Assembly (NCBI GenBank): GCA_016704565.1
Contig: JADIZV010000002.1
Span: 186,001 to 250,000 of the forward strand
Direction of reading: 5' to 3'
Source of the DNA: Candidatus Phosphoribacter baldrii
GTDB taxonomy: Bacteria > Actinomycetota > Actinomycetes > Actinomycetales > Dermatophilaceae
DNA: 64,000 nucleotides
Part shown: one piece after another, positions 52,203-62,146 of the stretch
Numbering within the stretch: position 1 is the stretch's first letter
Layout of the letters: every line of letters starts with the position of its first letter
Translations under genes and position numbers: made by a program
The notes under the pieces: model-generated
What the model saw: only the letters and a program-made list of their open reading frames with translations
Told to the model about the DNA's origin: nothing
Databases searched by the model: none

Positions 52203-54515
52203 ATGCAGATCTGGCCCGGAAAGCCCTACCCCCTCGGTGCGACCTACGACGGGTCGGGGGTCAACTTCGCGCTGTTCTCCGAGATCGCTGATCGTGTCGA
52301 GCTGTGCCTCATCGCCGATGACGGCACCGAGACCCGCGTCGAGATGCCCGAGCACGACGCGTTCGTCTGGCACGTCTATCTGCCGACGGTGCAGCCTGGC
52401 CAGCGCTACGGCTACCGCGTCCACGGCCCCTACGACCCGGCAAACGGGCATCGCTGCAACCCTGCCAAGCTGCTGCTGGACCCCTACGCCAAGGCCATCG
52501 ACGGGGAGATGCGCGGCGACCAGGCGCTGTTCGGCTACTCCTTCGACGATCCGGAGCTCGGTCTGTCGGCCGTGCCCAACGAGGTCGACTCGCTCGGGCA
52601 CACGATGCTCTCGGTGGTCACCAACCCGTTCTTCGACTGGGGCAAGGACCGCTCGCCGGGGCACCGCTACCACGAGTCGGTCATCTATGAGGCGCACGTC
52701 AAGGGGCTGACGATGCGCCATCCCGACGTGCCCGAGGAGATCCGCGGGACGTATGCCGGCATCGCCCACCCCGCGACCATCGAGCACCTGCGAGGGCTCG
52801 GCGTCACGGCGCTGGAACTCATGCCGGTGCATCAGTTCGTCCAGGACTTCACCTTGCAGGACAAGGGACTTCGCAACTACTGGGGCTACAACACCATCGG
52901 TTTCCTCGCCCCCCACAACGGGTATGCCGCCTACGGCACCAGGGGGGAGCAGGTCGCCGAGTTCAAGACGATGGTCAAGGCGCTGCACGAGGCCGACATC
53001 GAGGTCATCCTCGACGTCGTTTACAACCACACGGCCGAAGGCAACCACCTCGGGCCCACCCTGGCCTTCCGCGGGATCGACAACGACAACTACTACCGGT
53101 TGGTCGGCGGCGACCTCGCGCACTACTACGACACCACGGGCACCGGCAACAGCCTGCTCATGCGCAGCCCGCACGTCCTACAGCTCATCATGGACTCGCT
53201 GCGCTACTGGGTCACCGACATGCACGTCGACGGGTTCCGGTTCGACCTGGCGGCAACGCTGGCCCGGCAGTTCCACGAGGTCGACAAGCTGTCGGCGTTC
53301 TTCGACCTCATCCAGCAGGACCCCATCGTCAGCCAGGTCAAGCTCATCGCCGAGCCGTGGGACCTCGGCGACGGGGGTTATCAGGTCGGTGGCTTCCCGG
53401 CTTTGTGGACCGAGTGGAACGGCAAGTTCCGCGACACGGTGCGCGACTTCTGGCGGGGCGAGGCGGCGACGTTGGGGGAGTTCGCCTCCCGGTTCACCGG
53501 GTCCTCGGACCTCTACGCCCACTCCGGGCGGCGGCCGGTCGCATCGGTCAACTTCGTCGTGGCGCACGACGGCTTCACCCTGCGCGACCTGGTCTCCTAC
53601 AACGACAAGCACAACGAGGCCAACGGCGAGGGCAACCGCGACGGCGAGAGCCACAACCGGTCGTGGAACTGCGGCGCCGAAGGCCCGAGCGACGACCCGG
53701 CGGTGCGCTCGCTGCGGCTGCGCCAGCAGCGCAACATGCTGACCACCCTGTTGTTGGCCCAGGGCGTGCCGATGATCGCCCACGGCGACGAGTTCGGCCG
53801 CACCCAGCTGGGCAACAACAACGTCTACTGCCAAGACAACGAATTGGCTTGGGTCGACTGGGAGTTGGACGCCGAGCAGGAGTCGCTGCTCGACTTCACC
53901 CGCCACGTCGTCCGACTGCGGGCCGAGCACCCGGTCTTCCGGCGGCGCCGGTTCTTCGCCGGGAGTGCCGACCACGGCGGCGAGAGCGAGCTCGGTGACA
54001 TCGCCTGGTTCGAGCCGGACGGCCAGCACATGGACGAGGAGGCCTGGGCCAACGGCTATGCCAAGACCCTCATGGTCTTCCTCAACGGCCGGGCGATCCG
54101 CGAAACCGACGCCCGCGGTGGGGCGATCCGGGACGACTCGTTCCTCGTGTTGTTCAACGCCCACTACGAGCCGATCGACTTCGTCATCCCCGAGCGGTCG
54201 TATGGCGAGGAGTGGTTCGTCGAGATCGACACCGCCGGCGGTGAGGTGGTCCAGGCCACGGGTGGCGTCACTGCCGGTGCGACATCGACGGCAACGCCCG
54301 AGGCCACTGCCGGAGCCAGCGCCGGAGCCAGCGCCGGAGCCACTGCCGGAGCCACTGCCGGAACCACTGCCGCCGCCAGCGCCGGGGCCGCAACGGGGGG
54401 CAGTGCCGGTGCCGCCTCGGTGGGGACCCCGAACCACGTCGAACCCGGCGCCACAGTCACCGTCCAGGCCCGCAGCATCGTGGTCCTGGGTTGCCCGCTC
54501 AGCGACGACGACTGA
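52203..54515 (+). CDS. glgX: Glycogen debranching enzyme GlgX
   Basis: GH13 isoamylase-type enzyme that removes alpha-1,6 branches during glycogen use. 770 residues: CBM48 domain (YPLGATYDGSGVNFALFSE), barrel with VILDVVYNHTAEGNHLGP, catalytic Asp in DGFRFDLAATLAR, Glu in LIAEPWDLGDGGYQ, and VNFVVAHDGFTLRDLVSYND. Before the last strand (ARSIVVLGCPL) is a ~50-residue Ala/Gly/Thr/Ser insert made by 12-bp repeats (54301-54372). ATG 52203 (behind GAAGGTG) is preferred to GTG 52191. Confidence 0.93.
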   Translation: MQIWPGKPYPLGATYDGSGVNFALFSEIADRVELCLIADDGTETRVEMPEHDAFVWHVYLPTVQPGQRYGYRVHGPYDPANGHRCNPAKLLLDPYAKAIDGEMRGDQALFGYSFDDPELGLSAVPNEVDSLGHTMLSVVTNPFFDWGKDRSPGHRYHESVIYEAHVKGLTMRHPDVPEEIRGTYAGIAHPATIEHLRGLGVTALELMPVHQFVQDFTLQDKGLRNYWGYNTIGFLAPHNGYAAYGTRGEQVAEFKTMVKALHEADIEVILDVVYNHTAEGNHLGPTLAFRGIDNDNYYRLVGGDLAHYYDTTGTGNSLLMRSPHVLQLIMDSLRYWVTDMHVDGFRFDLAATLARQFHEVDKLSAFFDLIQQDPIVSQVKLIAEPWDLGDGGYQVGGFPALWTEWNGKFRDTVRDFWRGEAATLGEFASRFTGSSDLYAHSGRRPVASVNFVVAHDGFTLRDLVSYNDKHNEANGEGNRDGESHNRSWNCGAEGPSDDPAVRSLRLRQQRNMLTTLLLAQGVPMIAHGDEFGRTQLGNNNVYCQDNELAWVDWELDAEQESLLDFTRHVVRLRAEHPVFRRRRFFAGSADHGGESELGDIAWFEPDGQHMDEEAWANGYAKTLMVFLNGRAIRETDARGGAIRDDSFLVLFNAHYEPIDFVIPERSYGEEWFVEIDTAGGEVVQATGGVTAGATSTATPEATAGASAGASAGATAGATAGTTAAASAGAATGGSAGAASVGTPNHVEPGATVTVQARSIVVLGCPLSDDD
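54301..54372 (+). repeat. 12-bp tandem repeat coding an Ala/Gly-rich insert in GlgX
   Basis: Units such as GCCGGAGCCAGC and GCCGGAGCCACT in a row, in frame, giving AGAS / AGAT tetrapeptides. Confidence 0.8.
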
Positions 54516-54615
54516 CCTGCCGGACCGCCGCGTCCGGACCGCCGTGTCCGGGCCGATTGCGGTTCGGGTGCGGAGCTCGTGAGAAAACCGCGCGCGCTGG
54601 CCACCACCCTCGCTC

Positions 54616-54621
54616 TAGCCT
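54616..54621 (+). promoter_or_regulatory. TAGCCT -10 of leaderless GNAT transcript
   Basis: TAGCCT ends six bases before GTG 54628. An identical hexamer with the same spacing precedes the MarR gene at 61525-61530. Confidence 0.5.
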
Positions 54622-54627
54622 GGCCGG

Positions 54628-55638
54628 GTGACCGTGACCCCGATGGACCTCGCCGATGACGCGCTGATGTCCCAGATGTATGCCGTGGTGGTCGCCGTCC
54701 GGTGCTTTGAGCGACCCCACTTCGTCCCGGCCCCGGAAGCCGCGGCGGTGGCCGATCTGCGCCACATCGACCCGGGCGAGAGCACCCATCTGTGGGGGAT
54801 GTGGGAGGAGGGCACTCTCGCCGGGGTGCTCACGGCCTGGCTCCCTCTCCACGACAATGTCGACACCGTCTGGACCCAGGTGGACATCCATCCCGACCAC
54901 CGTCGTCGCGGCCACGGAACCCGGGCGATCGCCGCATTGGTCGACTTCGCTAGGGAGAACACCCGCGCTCGGGTGGTGGCCGAGGCCCATTACCCGGCCG
55001 ACCGGGCCGACGACCATCCCTATCGGGTCTTCGCCGAGCGCAACGGATTCCGGCTCGGGCAGACCCAGATCATCCGGCGGCTCATGCTTCCGGTGGCCGA
55101 TGACCTGCTGGCCGAGATCGCGCAGGAGGCGAGGGCGGCATACCAAGGGCGCTATCGGGTCGAGGCGTTCGGCGAGGTGCCGCGCGACCTCTGGCCGTCG
55201 TTGTGTGCCTGCATGAACCGGCTCGGCAGCGACGCCCCTTCCGGCGAGATCGACTGGGAGCCCGAGTCGCTGACACCCGAGCGATATGAGGGCTTCCTTG
55301 ACCTCGACCGGCAGACCGGCCGGGTCCGGTTGACGGCCGTCGCGATCGACGAGGACTCGGGCGAGGTCGTCGCCTACTCCGAGCTTGCGCTGCCGCCTGG
55401 CAACTCCCGCGCCGACCAGTGGGGCACTCTCGTCCTCACCGAACACCGCGGCCACCGTCTCGGTCAGGCCGTCAAGGTCGCGAATCTCCTTGCCCTGCAA
55501 GCCAACCACCCCGACCGCGTCGATGTCATCACGGGCAACGCGCACGACAACCCGTGGATGGTGTCGATCAACGAACGGCTGGGTTTCCTCCCGCTGGAGC
55601 TCTGCCCCGCCTTCTACCGGACCCTCGACACGCCCTGA
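54628..55638 (+). CDS. Tandem GNAT-domain acetyltransferase
   Basis: 336 residues with two GNAT folds, an arrangement like MshD or aminoglycoside-type double GNATs. Domain 1: acetyl-CoA loop VDIHPDHRRRGHGTRAIAAL. Domain 2: LVLTEHRGHRLGQAVKVANL and the terminal INERLGFLPLE. Each retains a Q/RxxGxG/A-type loop. Substrate unknown. GTG 54628 matches the leaderless -10. Confidence 0.82.
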   Translation: MTVTPMDLADDALMSQMYAVVVAVRCFERPHFVPAPEAAAVADLRHIDPGESTHLWGMWEEGTLAGVLTAWLPLHDNVDTVWTQVDIHPDHRRRGHGTRAIAALVDFARENTRARVVAEAHYPADRADDHPYRVFAERNGFRLGQTQIIRRLMLPVADDLLAEIAQEARAAYQGRYRVEAFGEVPRDLWPSLCACMNRLGSDAPSGEIDWEPESLTPERYEGFLDLDRQTGRVRLTAVAIDEDSGEVVAYSELALPPGNSRADQWGTLVLTEHRGHRLGQAVKVANLLALQANHPDRVDVITGNAHDNPWMVSINERLGFLPLELCPAFYRTLDTP

Positions 55639-55718
55639 CCACCCCGCGGACGACGACCGGACGGCATACCGTGTGAGGGTCCGGCATCGCGGCGAACGGG
55701 AGGTCAGGGGGTGGTGGG

Positions 55719-58700
55719 ATGACGTGGGCTGCGTTGCGGTACCGCCCTGAGCAAGCGCTGCTGCTGGCCGTCCTCACCGCCCTGGTGGTCGGCTGTGCCG
55801 CGTTCGCGCCGCTCTACGAACGCGCGCTCGCCCAGTCGTTGCTGCGCGAGGGCCTGTCCCGTATGCCGCCCGCCTCCACGGCGATCGAGCTCACCTCCTC
55901 GCGGGAGCCGGGTCTGCGGGTGCGCGCCGAACCGCTGCGCGAGGTCTTCCCGGCGACGCTGGCCGGGGTCTACGGGCCCGGAGTCGAGCGGTGGTCAGGG
56001 CGGGTCTTCGTCACGGGCTCGCAGGGCGTCTCGACGGTGACCTTGTGGGGGAGCCCGACGCCATGCGAGGGGTTGGTGCTCGATGCCGGCCGGTGCCCAC
56101 AGGCCGCGTTCGAGGTGCTCGCCTCGACCGCCGAGGCCCGCCTGCAAGGGTGGGTTCTGGGGACCGTCCTCACCGCTGTCGAGGCGCGCGGGATCACGCG
56201 GGGACCGGCCTTCCCCAGCCCCGTGACCGTCGTCGGCACCTACACCGAGGGCGCCCCAGCCGTCGGGCCGTGGGCAGGGCTGCGGCTCGGCGGGCGTGCC
56301 GGGACCGTGTCCGCGGGGCTGGCGGCGACGCCGCTCATGGATGCGTTGGTCACCACTGACCGGACCTTTGCGGTGGACCAGCAGGCCACCTCGTTCGGGC
56401 CTGGTGCGGTCGGCTGGTTCCAGTCCGCCATCACCGTCACCCACTCCCTGGATCGCGTTGCGATCACCCTTGAGGACCTGGACGCGATCCCTGCCGCGCT
56501 GGCCGGACTCGGGGACGCGGCCGCCCGAACGCAGCCACGGATCGCCGTGTCGAGCGCGGTGGCCGACCTGGCCACCGACGTCGCCGAGGGGCGCCGCCAG
56601 GTACTTGTCATCGTCCCGCTACTCATGGCCCAGCTCGCCCTCCTCGCCGTCGTCGTCCTCGGGCTCGTGGCCGGGTCCGCCGTCGAACAACGCCGACCCG
56701 AGGCGGCGCTGGCCCGTCTGCGCGGAGGCGGTGCATCCGGCGCGCGGCGGTTGCTCGTCGCCGAGCTCGGTGCGGCCGCGACCGTGGGTGCGCCCCTGGG
56801 ACTGCTCGGTGCGCTCGGCGTCACGTCCCTCGTTCGGGCGAACTGGCTGGCCCCTGGCGTCCCGGCCGAACTGCCGTGGACAACCTTCGCCGCAGCCGGG
56901 TTGGGCCTGATCCTGGCCTGGCTGGCGATCTTCGTCGCTGTCGGCGGCGTGGTCCGCGAGTCCGTTGCAGCTCTCCTGCGCCGGGTGCCCAGCCGCCAAC
57001 GAGGTCGGCGGATGGGCCTGGTCGATGCCGGGATCGTCGGGGTCTCGGTGGCTGGTGTTGCCGCACTGGCCAGCGGCAACCTCGCCGGCCCGCTCGCCCT
57101 GGCCACCCCTGCGTTGGTGGCGCTGGCCGTCGGGATCGTCCTGGCCCATCTGGTCACCCCGGTCGCCGCGGCCGTCGGGCGTCGGTCGCTGGCCCGGGGC
57201 CGGCTGACGGCGACGCTCACGGCGGTCCAGATCGCCCGCCGCCCCGCGGTCCGGCGCATTGTCACGATCATCACGGTGGCGACGGCACTGGCGGTCTTCG
57301 CGGTCAACGCGCTCGTCGTCGGGCAGGACAACCGCCAACTGCGCTCGCGGGTCGAGACCGGCGCCGCCGTCGTGCTGACGACCGACTCCGACGACCCCGC
57401 TCGGGTCGAGAAGGTGTTGCGTCAGGTCGACCCCGCGGCCGCGAAGGCCACCCCGGTCGCGTGGATCCGGCAGGGGTCGTCCGAGTCGATCACGACGATG
57501 GCGGTGATGCCGGAGGAGTTCGCCCGGGTGGCCGACCTGGCCGTCGACCCGGCAGCCTTCGACCTGCGGCCCCTCCAGGTGGCCGGCACCCTCCCCCCGA
57601 GCATCACCGGAACCCGTCTCTCGGTCACCATCGGATCGAGCGCGTTCGACGAGATCGTCGAGGCGAGCGACGCCCCGAAACGCACCGGCGAAGGCCCGAT
57701 CCTGGCCGTGCGTCTGGGCAAACCTGGCGGGTCCGAGCAGACCCTGAGCCTTGACCCGATCCCCCTGTCCAGCACGGCACCAACGGTGTTCACCGCCGAG
57801 GTGGACTGTCCCCAAGGATGCTCGGTGCTCGGTATCGGCATCGACCGCGTCGGTCTTGACTACCGGATCCTGCGGGGTCGGTTCACCATCGCGGATCTGC
57901 GCGCCGACGCGGGCCCGCCTGCGGCCATCGGCCGTCCGGACACGTGGCTCGGGTCCGGGGTCAAGCGCACCGATGTGCTCGCCCCTTATGCGCTCCCGGT
58001 GGACGGCGGGAGCCCGACCAGCCTGACGCTCGACCTGCTCAGCGACCGCTCCGGCGTTCGGATCAGCGCCAAAGGTGCTGTGGGCGAGCTTCCGGCATTC
58101 GTCGTCGGCGCCCTGCCTGCGGGCACCGCCCCCGGGGGGACTTTCCAAGGCGCCGGCCTCAACGGGATCGCCGTCCAGCTCAAACCGGTCGGCATGCTGC
58201 CCTACACGCCCGGCGGCCCCGCCAACGTGGCGATCGTGAGCCTTCCCGCCCTGCTCGATCGGGCGAGCACCCTGGCACCCGTCGTCGGGAGGTTGCAGGT
58301 CTACCTCTCCGACCCCGGCGTCGAGACGTCCGTGCGCGATGCCCTTCTCGCCCAAGGCATCTCGATCAAGGACACCCAGCGCCAGGGCGACCGCCAAGCG
58401 CTCTACGACAGCTCGGCCTCGGCCTGGGGGCTGCGCCTGGCCGTCGTTGTCGGACTGCTCGCCGTTCTCATGGCTGCACTCGTCCTCGTCCTCGTCGTGA
58501 CGACGGCGTGGCGCACCCGCTCCCGTGACTACGCCGCGTTGCGGATGGCAGGCGTGCCCGTCTCGGCCTTGCGCCGGGCCAGCGCACTCGAACAAGGGGT
58601 CGTTGTCCTCGTGGCCGGGGCGGCCGGCATACTCTGCGGCCTGCTGGCCTCCCGCCTGGCCCTGCCGATGGTGCCGCTGTTCACCCGGCCGTCCGCGACC

Positions 58701-58844
58701 TATGTCGCCGACCTGCGCCCGGCGTGGACGGCCGTCGCCGGGGCGACCGCGCTCGTCCTCGGACTGCTCGGCGTCGTTGCTGTCGTCGTCGGGACCCGGC
58801 TGGTGTCACGGGCCACCCCAGCCCGACTGCGGGAGCAACTGTGA
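55719..58844 (+). CDS. Large FtsX/MacB-type ABC permease
   Basis: 1041 residues. One N-terminal helix (ALLLAVLTALVVGCAAFAPL), a long extracytoplasmic region, a bundle of helices (QVLVIVPLLMAQLALLAVVV to LAHLVTPVAAAVG), a second extracytoplasmic region and a C-terminal FtsX core (LRLAVVVGLLAVLMAALVLV; DYAALRMAGVPVSALRRASA). Typical of two-ATPase actinobacterial MacB-like systems of unknown substrate. ATG 55719. Its stop overlaps the first ATPase gene (GTGA). Confidence 0.85.
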   Translation: MTWAALRYRPEQALLLAVLTALVVGCAAFAPLYERALAQSLLREGLSRMPPASTAIELTSSREPGLRVRAEPLREVFPATLAGVYGPGVERWSGRVFVTGSQGVSTVTLWGSPTPCEGLVLDAGRCPQAAFEVLASTAEARLQGWVLGTVLTAVEARGITRGPAFPSPVTVVGTYTEGAPAVGPWAGLRLGGRAGTVSAGLAATPLMDALVTTDRTFAVDQQATSFGPGAVGWFQSAITVTHSLDRVAITLEDLDAIPAALAGLGDAAARTQPRIAVSSAVADLATDVAEGRRQVLVIVPLLMAQLALLAVVVLGLVAGSAVEQRRPEAALARLRGGGASGARRLLVAELGAAATVGAPLGLLGALGVTSLVRANWLAPGVPAELPWTTFAAAGLGLILAWLAIFVAVGGVVRESVAALLRRVPSRQRGRRMGLVDAGIVGVSVAGVAALASGNLAGPLALATPALVALAVGIVLAHLVTPVAAAVGRRSLARGRLTATLTAVQIARRPAVRRIVTIITVATALAVFAVNALVVGQDNRQLRSRVETGAAVVLTTDSDDPARVEKVLRQVDPAAAKATPVAWIRQGSSESITTMAVMPEEFARVADLAVDPAAFDLRPLQVAGTLPPSITGTRLSVTIGSSAFDEIVEASDAPKRTGEGPILAVRLGKPGGSEQTLSLDPIPLSSTAPTVFTAEVDCPQGCSVLGIGIDRVGLDYRILRGRFTIADLRADAGPPAAIGRPDTWLGSGVKRTDVLAPYALPVDGGSPTSLTLDLLSDRSGVRISAKGAVGELPAFVVGALPAGTAPGGTFQGAGLNGIAVQLKPVGMLPYTPGGPANVAIVSLPALLDRASTLAPVVGRLQVYLSDPGVETSVRDALLAQGISIKDTQRQGDRQALYDSSASAWGLRLAVVVGLLAVLMAALVLVLVVTTAWRTRSRDYAALRMAGVPVSALRRASALEQGVVVLVAGAAGILCGLLASRLALPMVPLFTRPSATYVADLRPAWTAVAGATALVLGLLGVVAVVVGTRLVSRATPARLREQL

Positions 58845-59701
58845 GCGCCCCTTCCCGCACCGGTCTCGCGATCACGACCCACGGCCTCGTGCACATCTAC
58901 CACGCGGACGGACACGACCTCGCGGCCCTGTCCGGCGTCGATCTTCGGGTGGCAGGGGGGGAGATCGTCGGCCTGCTCGGACCATCGGGCGCCGGCAAAT
59001 CGACCCTGTTGACGTTGTGCGGCGGGCTGTTGCGTCCGAGCGCCGGGACCATCCGGGTCGGATCGCACGACCTGGCCCAGCTGGACGACGCTGCGCTGGA
59101 CCACGTCCGGGCGACCGAGGTCGGGATCGTCCTGCAAGGCGCCGACCGCAACCTGCTGCCCTACCTCACGCCGCGCCGCAACGTCGACTACGCCCAGCGC
59201 GGGGCCCGCCAGGCCGGGCGCGACCTGCCCGACGCGAGCGAAATCCTCGACCTCGTCGGCATCCTCCCCGTGGCCAACGCCCCCTTGGCGACCCTGACCC
59301 CGGGCCAGCTGCAGCTCGCGGCGCTCGCGGTGGGGATCGCGGCATACCCGGGGGTGTTGCTCGCCGACGAGCCGACCAGCCAGCTGGACCATGCTGCCCG
59401 GGACACGGTGCTGGCCGCGATCCGGGAGGTGAACGCCCAGGTGGGGACCACCGTCCTCATCGTCACCCACGACCCGCAGGTCGCGGCCGCACTGCCGCGA
59501 ACAGTGACGATCCGGGACGGTCGGGTCGGCGGGGAAGGCCGCAGTGGCCAGGAGTATGCCGTGGTGTCGGCCGACGGGTCGCTGCCACTGCCGCCCGAGG
59601 CGCTGGACCGGATGCCGCCCGGAACGCTGGTGCGCGTGCACGAAGAGCCCGACGGCCGGTGGGTCATCATTCCGGAGGGGGACAGCCATGGGACGGCATG
59701 A
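58841..59701 (+). CDS. ABC ATPase 1 of the MacB-like system
   Basis: 286 residues: Walker A LGPSGAGKSTLLTL, Walker B VLLADEPTSQLD, H-loop VTHDPQ. The signature is altered to LTPGQLQL rather than LSGGQ, suggesting one weak site in a heterodimer with the next ATPase. A ~60-residue C-terminal extension (PEALDRMPPGTLVRVHEEPD) is specific to this group. GTG 58841 overlaps the permease stop; it overlaps the next gene by 14 bases. Confidence 0.9.
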   Translation: MSAPSRTGLAITTHGLVHIYHADGHDLAALSGVDLRVAGGEIVGLLGPSGAGKSTLLTLCGGLLRPSAGTIRVGSHDLAQLDDAALDHVRATEVGIVLQGADRNLLPYLTPRRNVDYAQRGARQAGRDLPDASEILDLVGILPVANAPLATLTPGQLQLAALAVGIAAYPGVLLADEPTSQLDHAARDTVLAAIREVNAQVGTTVLIVTHDPQVAAALPRTVTIRDGRVGGEGRSGQEYAVVSADGSLPLPPEALDRMPPGTLVRVHEEPDGRWVIIPEGDSHGTA

Positions 59702-60401
59702 GGTGCCAACCGGCGCCCGCGGGCGGGCGCCCGCCGCCGGGGTGCTGCGCGAGGCGCGACCGCTGGACTGCCGGGACGTCACGGTGCGGTTCGGAGCGGT
59801 CACGGCGCTGGCAGGCGTGTCGCTGCGGGTCGAGCCAGGGGAGTTCGTCGCCGTCACCGGGCCGTCGGGAGCGGGGAAGTCGACCCTTCTGTGGGCCCTC
59901 GCGGGGGCCGTACGACCGAGCGCGGGCGCGGTCATCCTCGGGTCAGTACCCGTGGTGAGCCGCGACCAGACGGCCGTTCTCGGAGTGGCCCTCGTGCCGC
60001 AGGGCAACGGACTGGCCGCGGTGCTCACCGCGTTGGAGAACGTCATGCTGCCGCTCCTCGCAGCGAGTCAGGCCCCGGCTGCAGCCCACGCCGCTGCCAC
60101 GGCTGCCCTGGCCTCGCTCGGGCTGGGCGACTCGATGAACCACCTCGTCGAGGAGCTGTCCGGCGGTCAGCAGCAACGGGTCGCCGTCGCCCGCGGCCTG
60201 GCGCTTGGGGCTCCGACCCTGCTCACCGACGAGCCGACCTCCGAGCTCGACCACGGCAACCGCGAGGTCGTCCTCACCTTGTTGCGGGCGCACGCCGACG
60301 CGGGGAACGTCGTCGTCATGGCAACGCACGACCCGGAGGCCGCGGCCGTCGCGGATCGCGTCGTCCGACTCGACGAAGGCGTGCTCACCGTCGAGCGCTG
60401 A
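59688..60401 (+). CDS. ABC ATPase 2 of the MacB-like system
   Basis: 237 residues: Walker A TGPSGAGKSTLLWAL, canonical signature ELSGGQQQRVAVARGLAL, Walker B TLLTDEPTSELDHG, H-loop ATHDPEAA. N-terminal tail is basic/Pro-rich. With ATPase 1 and the permease it forms a three-gene, overlapping operon. Confidence 0.92.
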   Translation: MGRHEVPTGARGRAPAAGVLREARPLDCRDVTVRFGAVTALAGVSLRVEPGEFVAVTGPSGAGKSTLLWALAGAVRPSAGAVILGSVPVVSRDQTAVLGVALVPQGNGLAAVLTALENVMLPLLAASQAPAAAHAAATAALASLGLGDSMNHLVEELSGGQQQRVAVARGLALGAPTLLTDEPTSELDHGNREVVLTLLRAHADAGNVVVMATHDPEAAAVADRVVRLDEGVLTVER

Positions 60402-60428
60402 CCATCCCGCGTTGTTCGCCGAGCCGGC

Positions 60429-61424
60429 TCACCACCGGTCGTGGACGTGTCGCCGGAGGTGATGGTCGTAGATATCGGCCATCGCCTCCAGCGTCGCGTG
60501 GGGGAGCGGGTCGAGGTGGGCGGCGACGACGTTGTCCAGGGCCTGGCGCGCGGTGCGAGCGCCCGGGATGACGACCGAGACCCCCGGCTGGTCGAGCACC
60601 CACCGCAGGGCCAGTTGAGCAGTCGACCACCCCGGCGGGGTGAGTGCCGCGATCTCACGGGCGGCCTGCACCCCGGCGTCGTAAGGCACCCCCGAGAACG
60701 TTTCGCCGACATCGAACGCCTCACCGTGCCGGTTGTAGTTCCGGTGGTCGCCCGCGGGGAACGTCGTCGACTCGTCGTAGCGCCCTGTCAGGAGCCCACT
60801 GGCCAACGGCACCCGCGCGATGATCGCCACGCCTGCGGCCGCAGCCGCCGGGAGGACCGCTTCGAGGGGCTTGCGCCGGAACGCGTTGAGGATGATCTGG
60901 ACACTCGCCACCCCGGGTCGCTGGATCGCCGCAAGGGCTTCCGCGCAGGTCTCGACCGATACCCCGTATGCCGCGATCCGCCCCTGTGCGACGAAGCCGT
61001 CCAGCGCATCGAACACCGCGTCGTCGGCCAAGACCGGGGTCGGCGGACAGTGCAACTGGACCAGGTCGAGGGTGTCCATCCCGAGGTTGGCGCGGCTGCG
61101 GTCGATCCAGGCGGCCATCGCCTCGCGCGTGAACGCTTCTGGCACATGGGGATTGGCGCGGCGTCCGAGTTTGGTGGCGACGAAGATCGGCTCCTCCTCA
61201 TCGGCGATCCGCTCGGCGCGCATCGTTCCGACCAGTCGCTCCGAGCGCCCGTCACCATAGACGTCCGCGGTGTCGAAACACGTCACCCCGGCGTCGGCCG
61301 CGGCGTGCAACGTCGTCAAAGCGTCGTCGTCGCTGACCTGGCCCCAGTCGGCGCCGATCTGCCAACACCCCAACCCGACCACGCCAAGCTCGCGCCCGAG
61401 CCGGTCCCACCGTCGTTGCTCCAT
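60429..61424 (-). CDS. Aldo/keto reductase
   Basis: 331-residue NADPH-dependent AKR: GLGCWQIGADWGQVSDDDAL, catalytic Asp and Tyr in FDTADVYGDG, Lys in VATKLGRR and His in LVQLHCPPTP. The C-terminal cofactor part shows VVIPGARTARQALDNV. Substrate unknown. ATG 61424 follows GGAGGGAC. Convergent to the ABC operon, divergent to the MarR gene. Confidence 0.9.
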   Translation of the reverse strand: MEQRRWDRLGRELGVVGLGCWQIGADWGQVSDDDALTTLHAAADAGVTCFDTADVYGDGRSERLVGTMRAERIADEEEPIFVATKLGRRANPHVPEAFTREAMAAWIDRSRANLGMDTLDLVQLHCPPTPVLADDAVFDALDGFVAQGRIAAYGVSVETCAEALAAIQRPGVASVQIILNAFRRKPLEAVLPAAAAAGVAIIARVPLASGLLTGRYDESTTFPAGDHRNYNRHGEAFDVGETFSGVPYDAGVQAAREIAALTPPGWSTAQLALRWVLDQPGVSVVIPGARTARQALDNVVAAHLDPLPHATLEAMADIYDHHLRRHVHDRW

Positions 61425-61524
61425 GTCCCTCCGTCGTTGTTCTATACGGTGACGTTATCGGTAGCCAGGGGGGTGGCGGCACACCGAGAGGGGGGCGGCA
61501 TACCCGCGGATGGGCGCAGCGCGC

Positions 61525-61530
61525 TAGCCT
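61525..61530 (+). promoter_or_regulatory. TAGCCT -10 of leaderless marR-type transcript
   Basis: TAGCCT, six bases before GTG 61537. Confidence 0.5.
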
Positions 61531-61536
61531 GCGGCC

Positions 61537-62061
61537 GTGCCCTTGGCCTTCGACCCCATCCGCCGGGCCGCCGCGCTGTGGCGGGCCCGCTGGGGGCCGC
61601 GCGCCCAGGTGAGCGCGATGGCGGCGGCGACCTCGGTCATGCGGGTGCAGCAAGCGCTGCTGGCCGAGTACGACGCGATCGTCGGCGAACACGGGCTGAC
61701 CTTCGCCCGTTACGAGGCGCTGGTGCTGCTCACTTTTACCCAGTCGGGCGAGTTGCCGATGAGCAAGATCGGGCAGCGGCTCATGGTCCACCCGACCTCG
61801 GCGACCAACATCGTCCAGCGGCTCGAGGCGGCCGGTCTGGTCGAGCGGCGGCCCAACCCACGGGACGGGCGCGGCACGCTGGCGGCGATCACGGCCCGTG
61901 GCCGCGAGGTGATGGAGGCGGCGACGGCCGACCTGGTCGCGGCCGGGTTCGGGCTCGACATGCTCAGCGAGGCGGAGCAGAACCAGTTGTTCGAGTTGCT
62001 GCGCCGAGTGCGCGACGCCAAGGGGGACTTCGTCGACGGGACCGACGGCCGATTCGGCTGA
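61537..62061 (+). CDS. MarR-family transcriptional regulator
   Basis: 174 residues with a winged helix: LTFARYEALVLLTF, MSKIGQRLMVHPTSATNIVQ (recognition helix), RLEAAGLVERRPNPRDGRGT (wing) and LAAITARGREVMEAA. It sits 91 bases before the acyl-CoA mutase gene on the same strand, and a palindrome in that gap (62108-62119) is a likely operator. Control of the mutase, perhaps through an acyl-CoA ligand, is inference. A similar MarR-mutase pairing occurs in streptomycetes. Confidence 0.87.
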   Translation: MPLAFDPIRRAAALWRARWGPRAQVSAMAAATSVMRVQQALLAEYDAIVGEHGLTFARYEALVLLTFTQSGELPMSKIGQRLMVHPTSATNIVQRLEAAGLVERRPNPRDGRGTLAAITARGREVMEAATADLVAAGFGLDMLSEAEQNQLFELLRRVRDAKGDFVDGTDGRFG

Positions 62062-62107
62062 GCCGTCGATGGTGCTCAGCAGCGCCGCTGAGGCATTCAA
62101 GAAGTAG

Positions 62108-62119
62108 TAGGACGTCCTA
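62108..62119. promoter_or_regulatory. 12-bp palindrome TAGGACGTCCTA before the mutase
   Basis: Perfect dyad TAGGACGTCCTA with flanking AGTAG/CTAGT symmetry, 22 bases upstream of the -10 at 62141. Size and place suit a MarR or TetR operator. Confidence 0.55.
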
Positions 62120-62140
62120 GTATCTGCCCGATCCGCCGGG

Positions 62141-62146
62141 TACCAT
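62141..62146 (+). promoter_or_regulatory. TACCAT -10 of leaderless mutase transcript
   Basis: TACCAT ends six bases before ATG 62153. Confidence 0.45.
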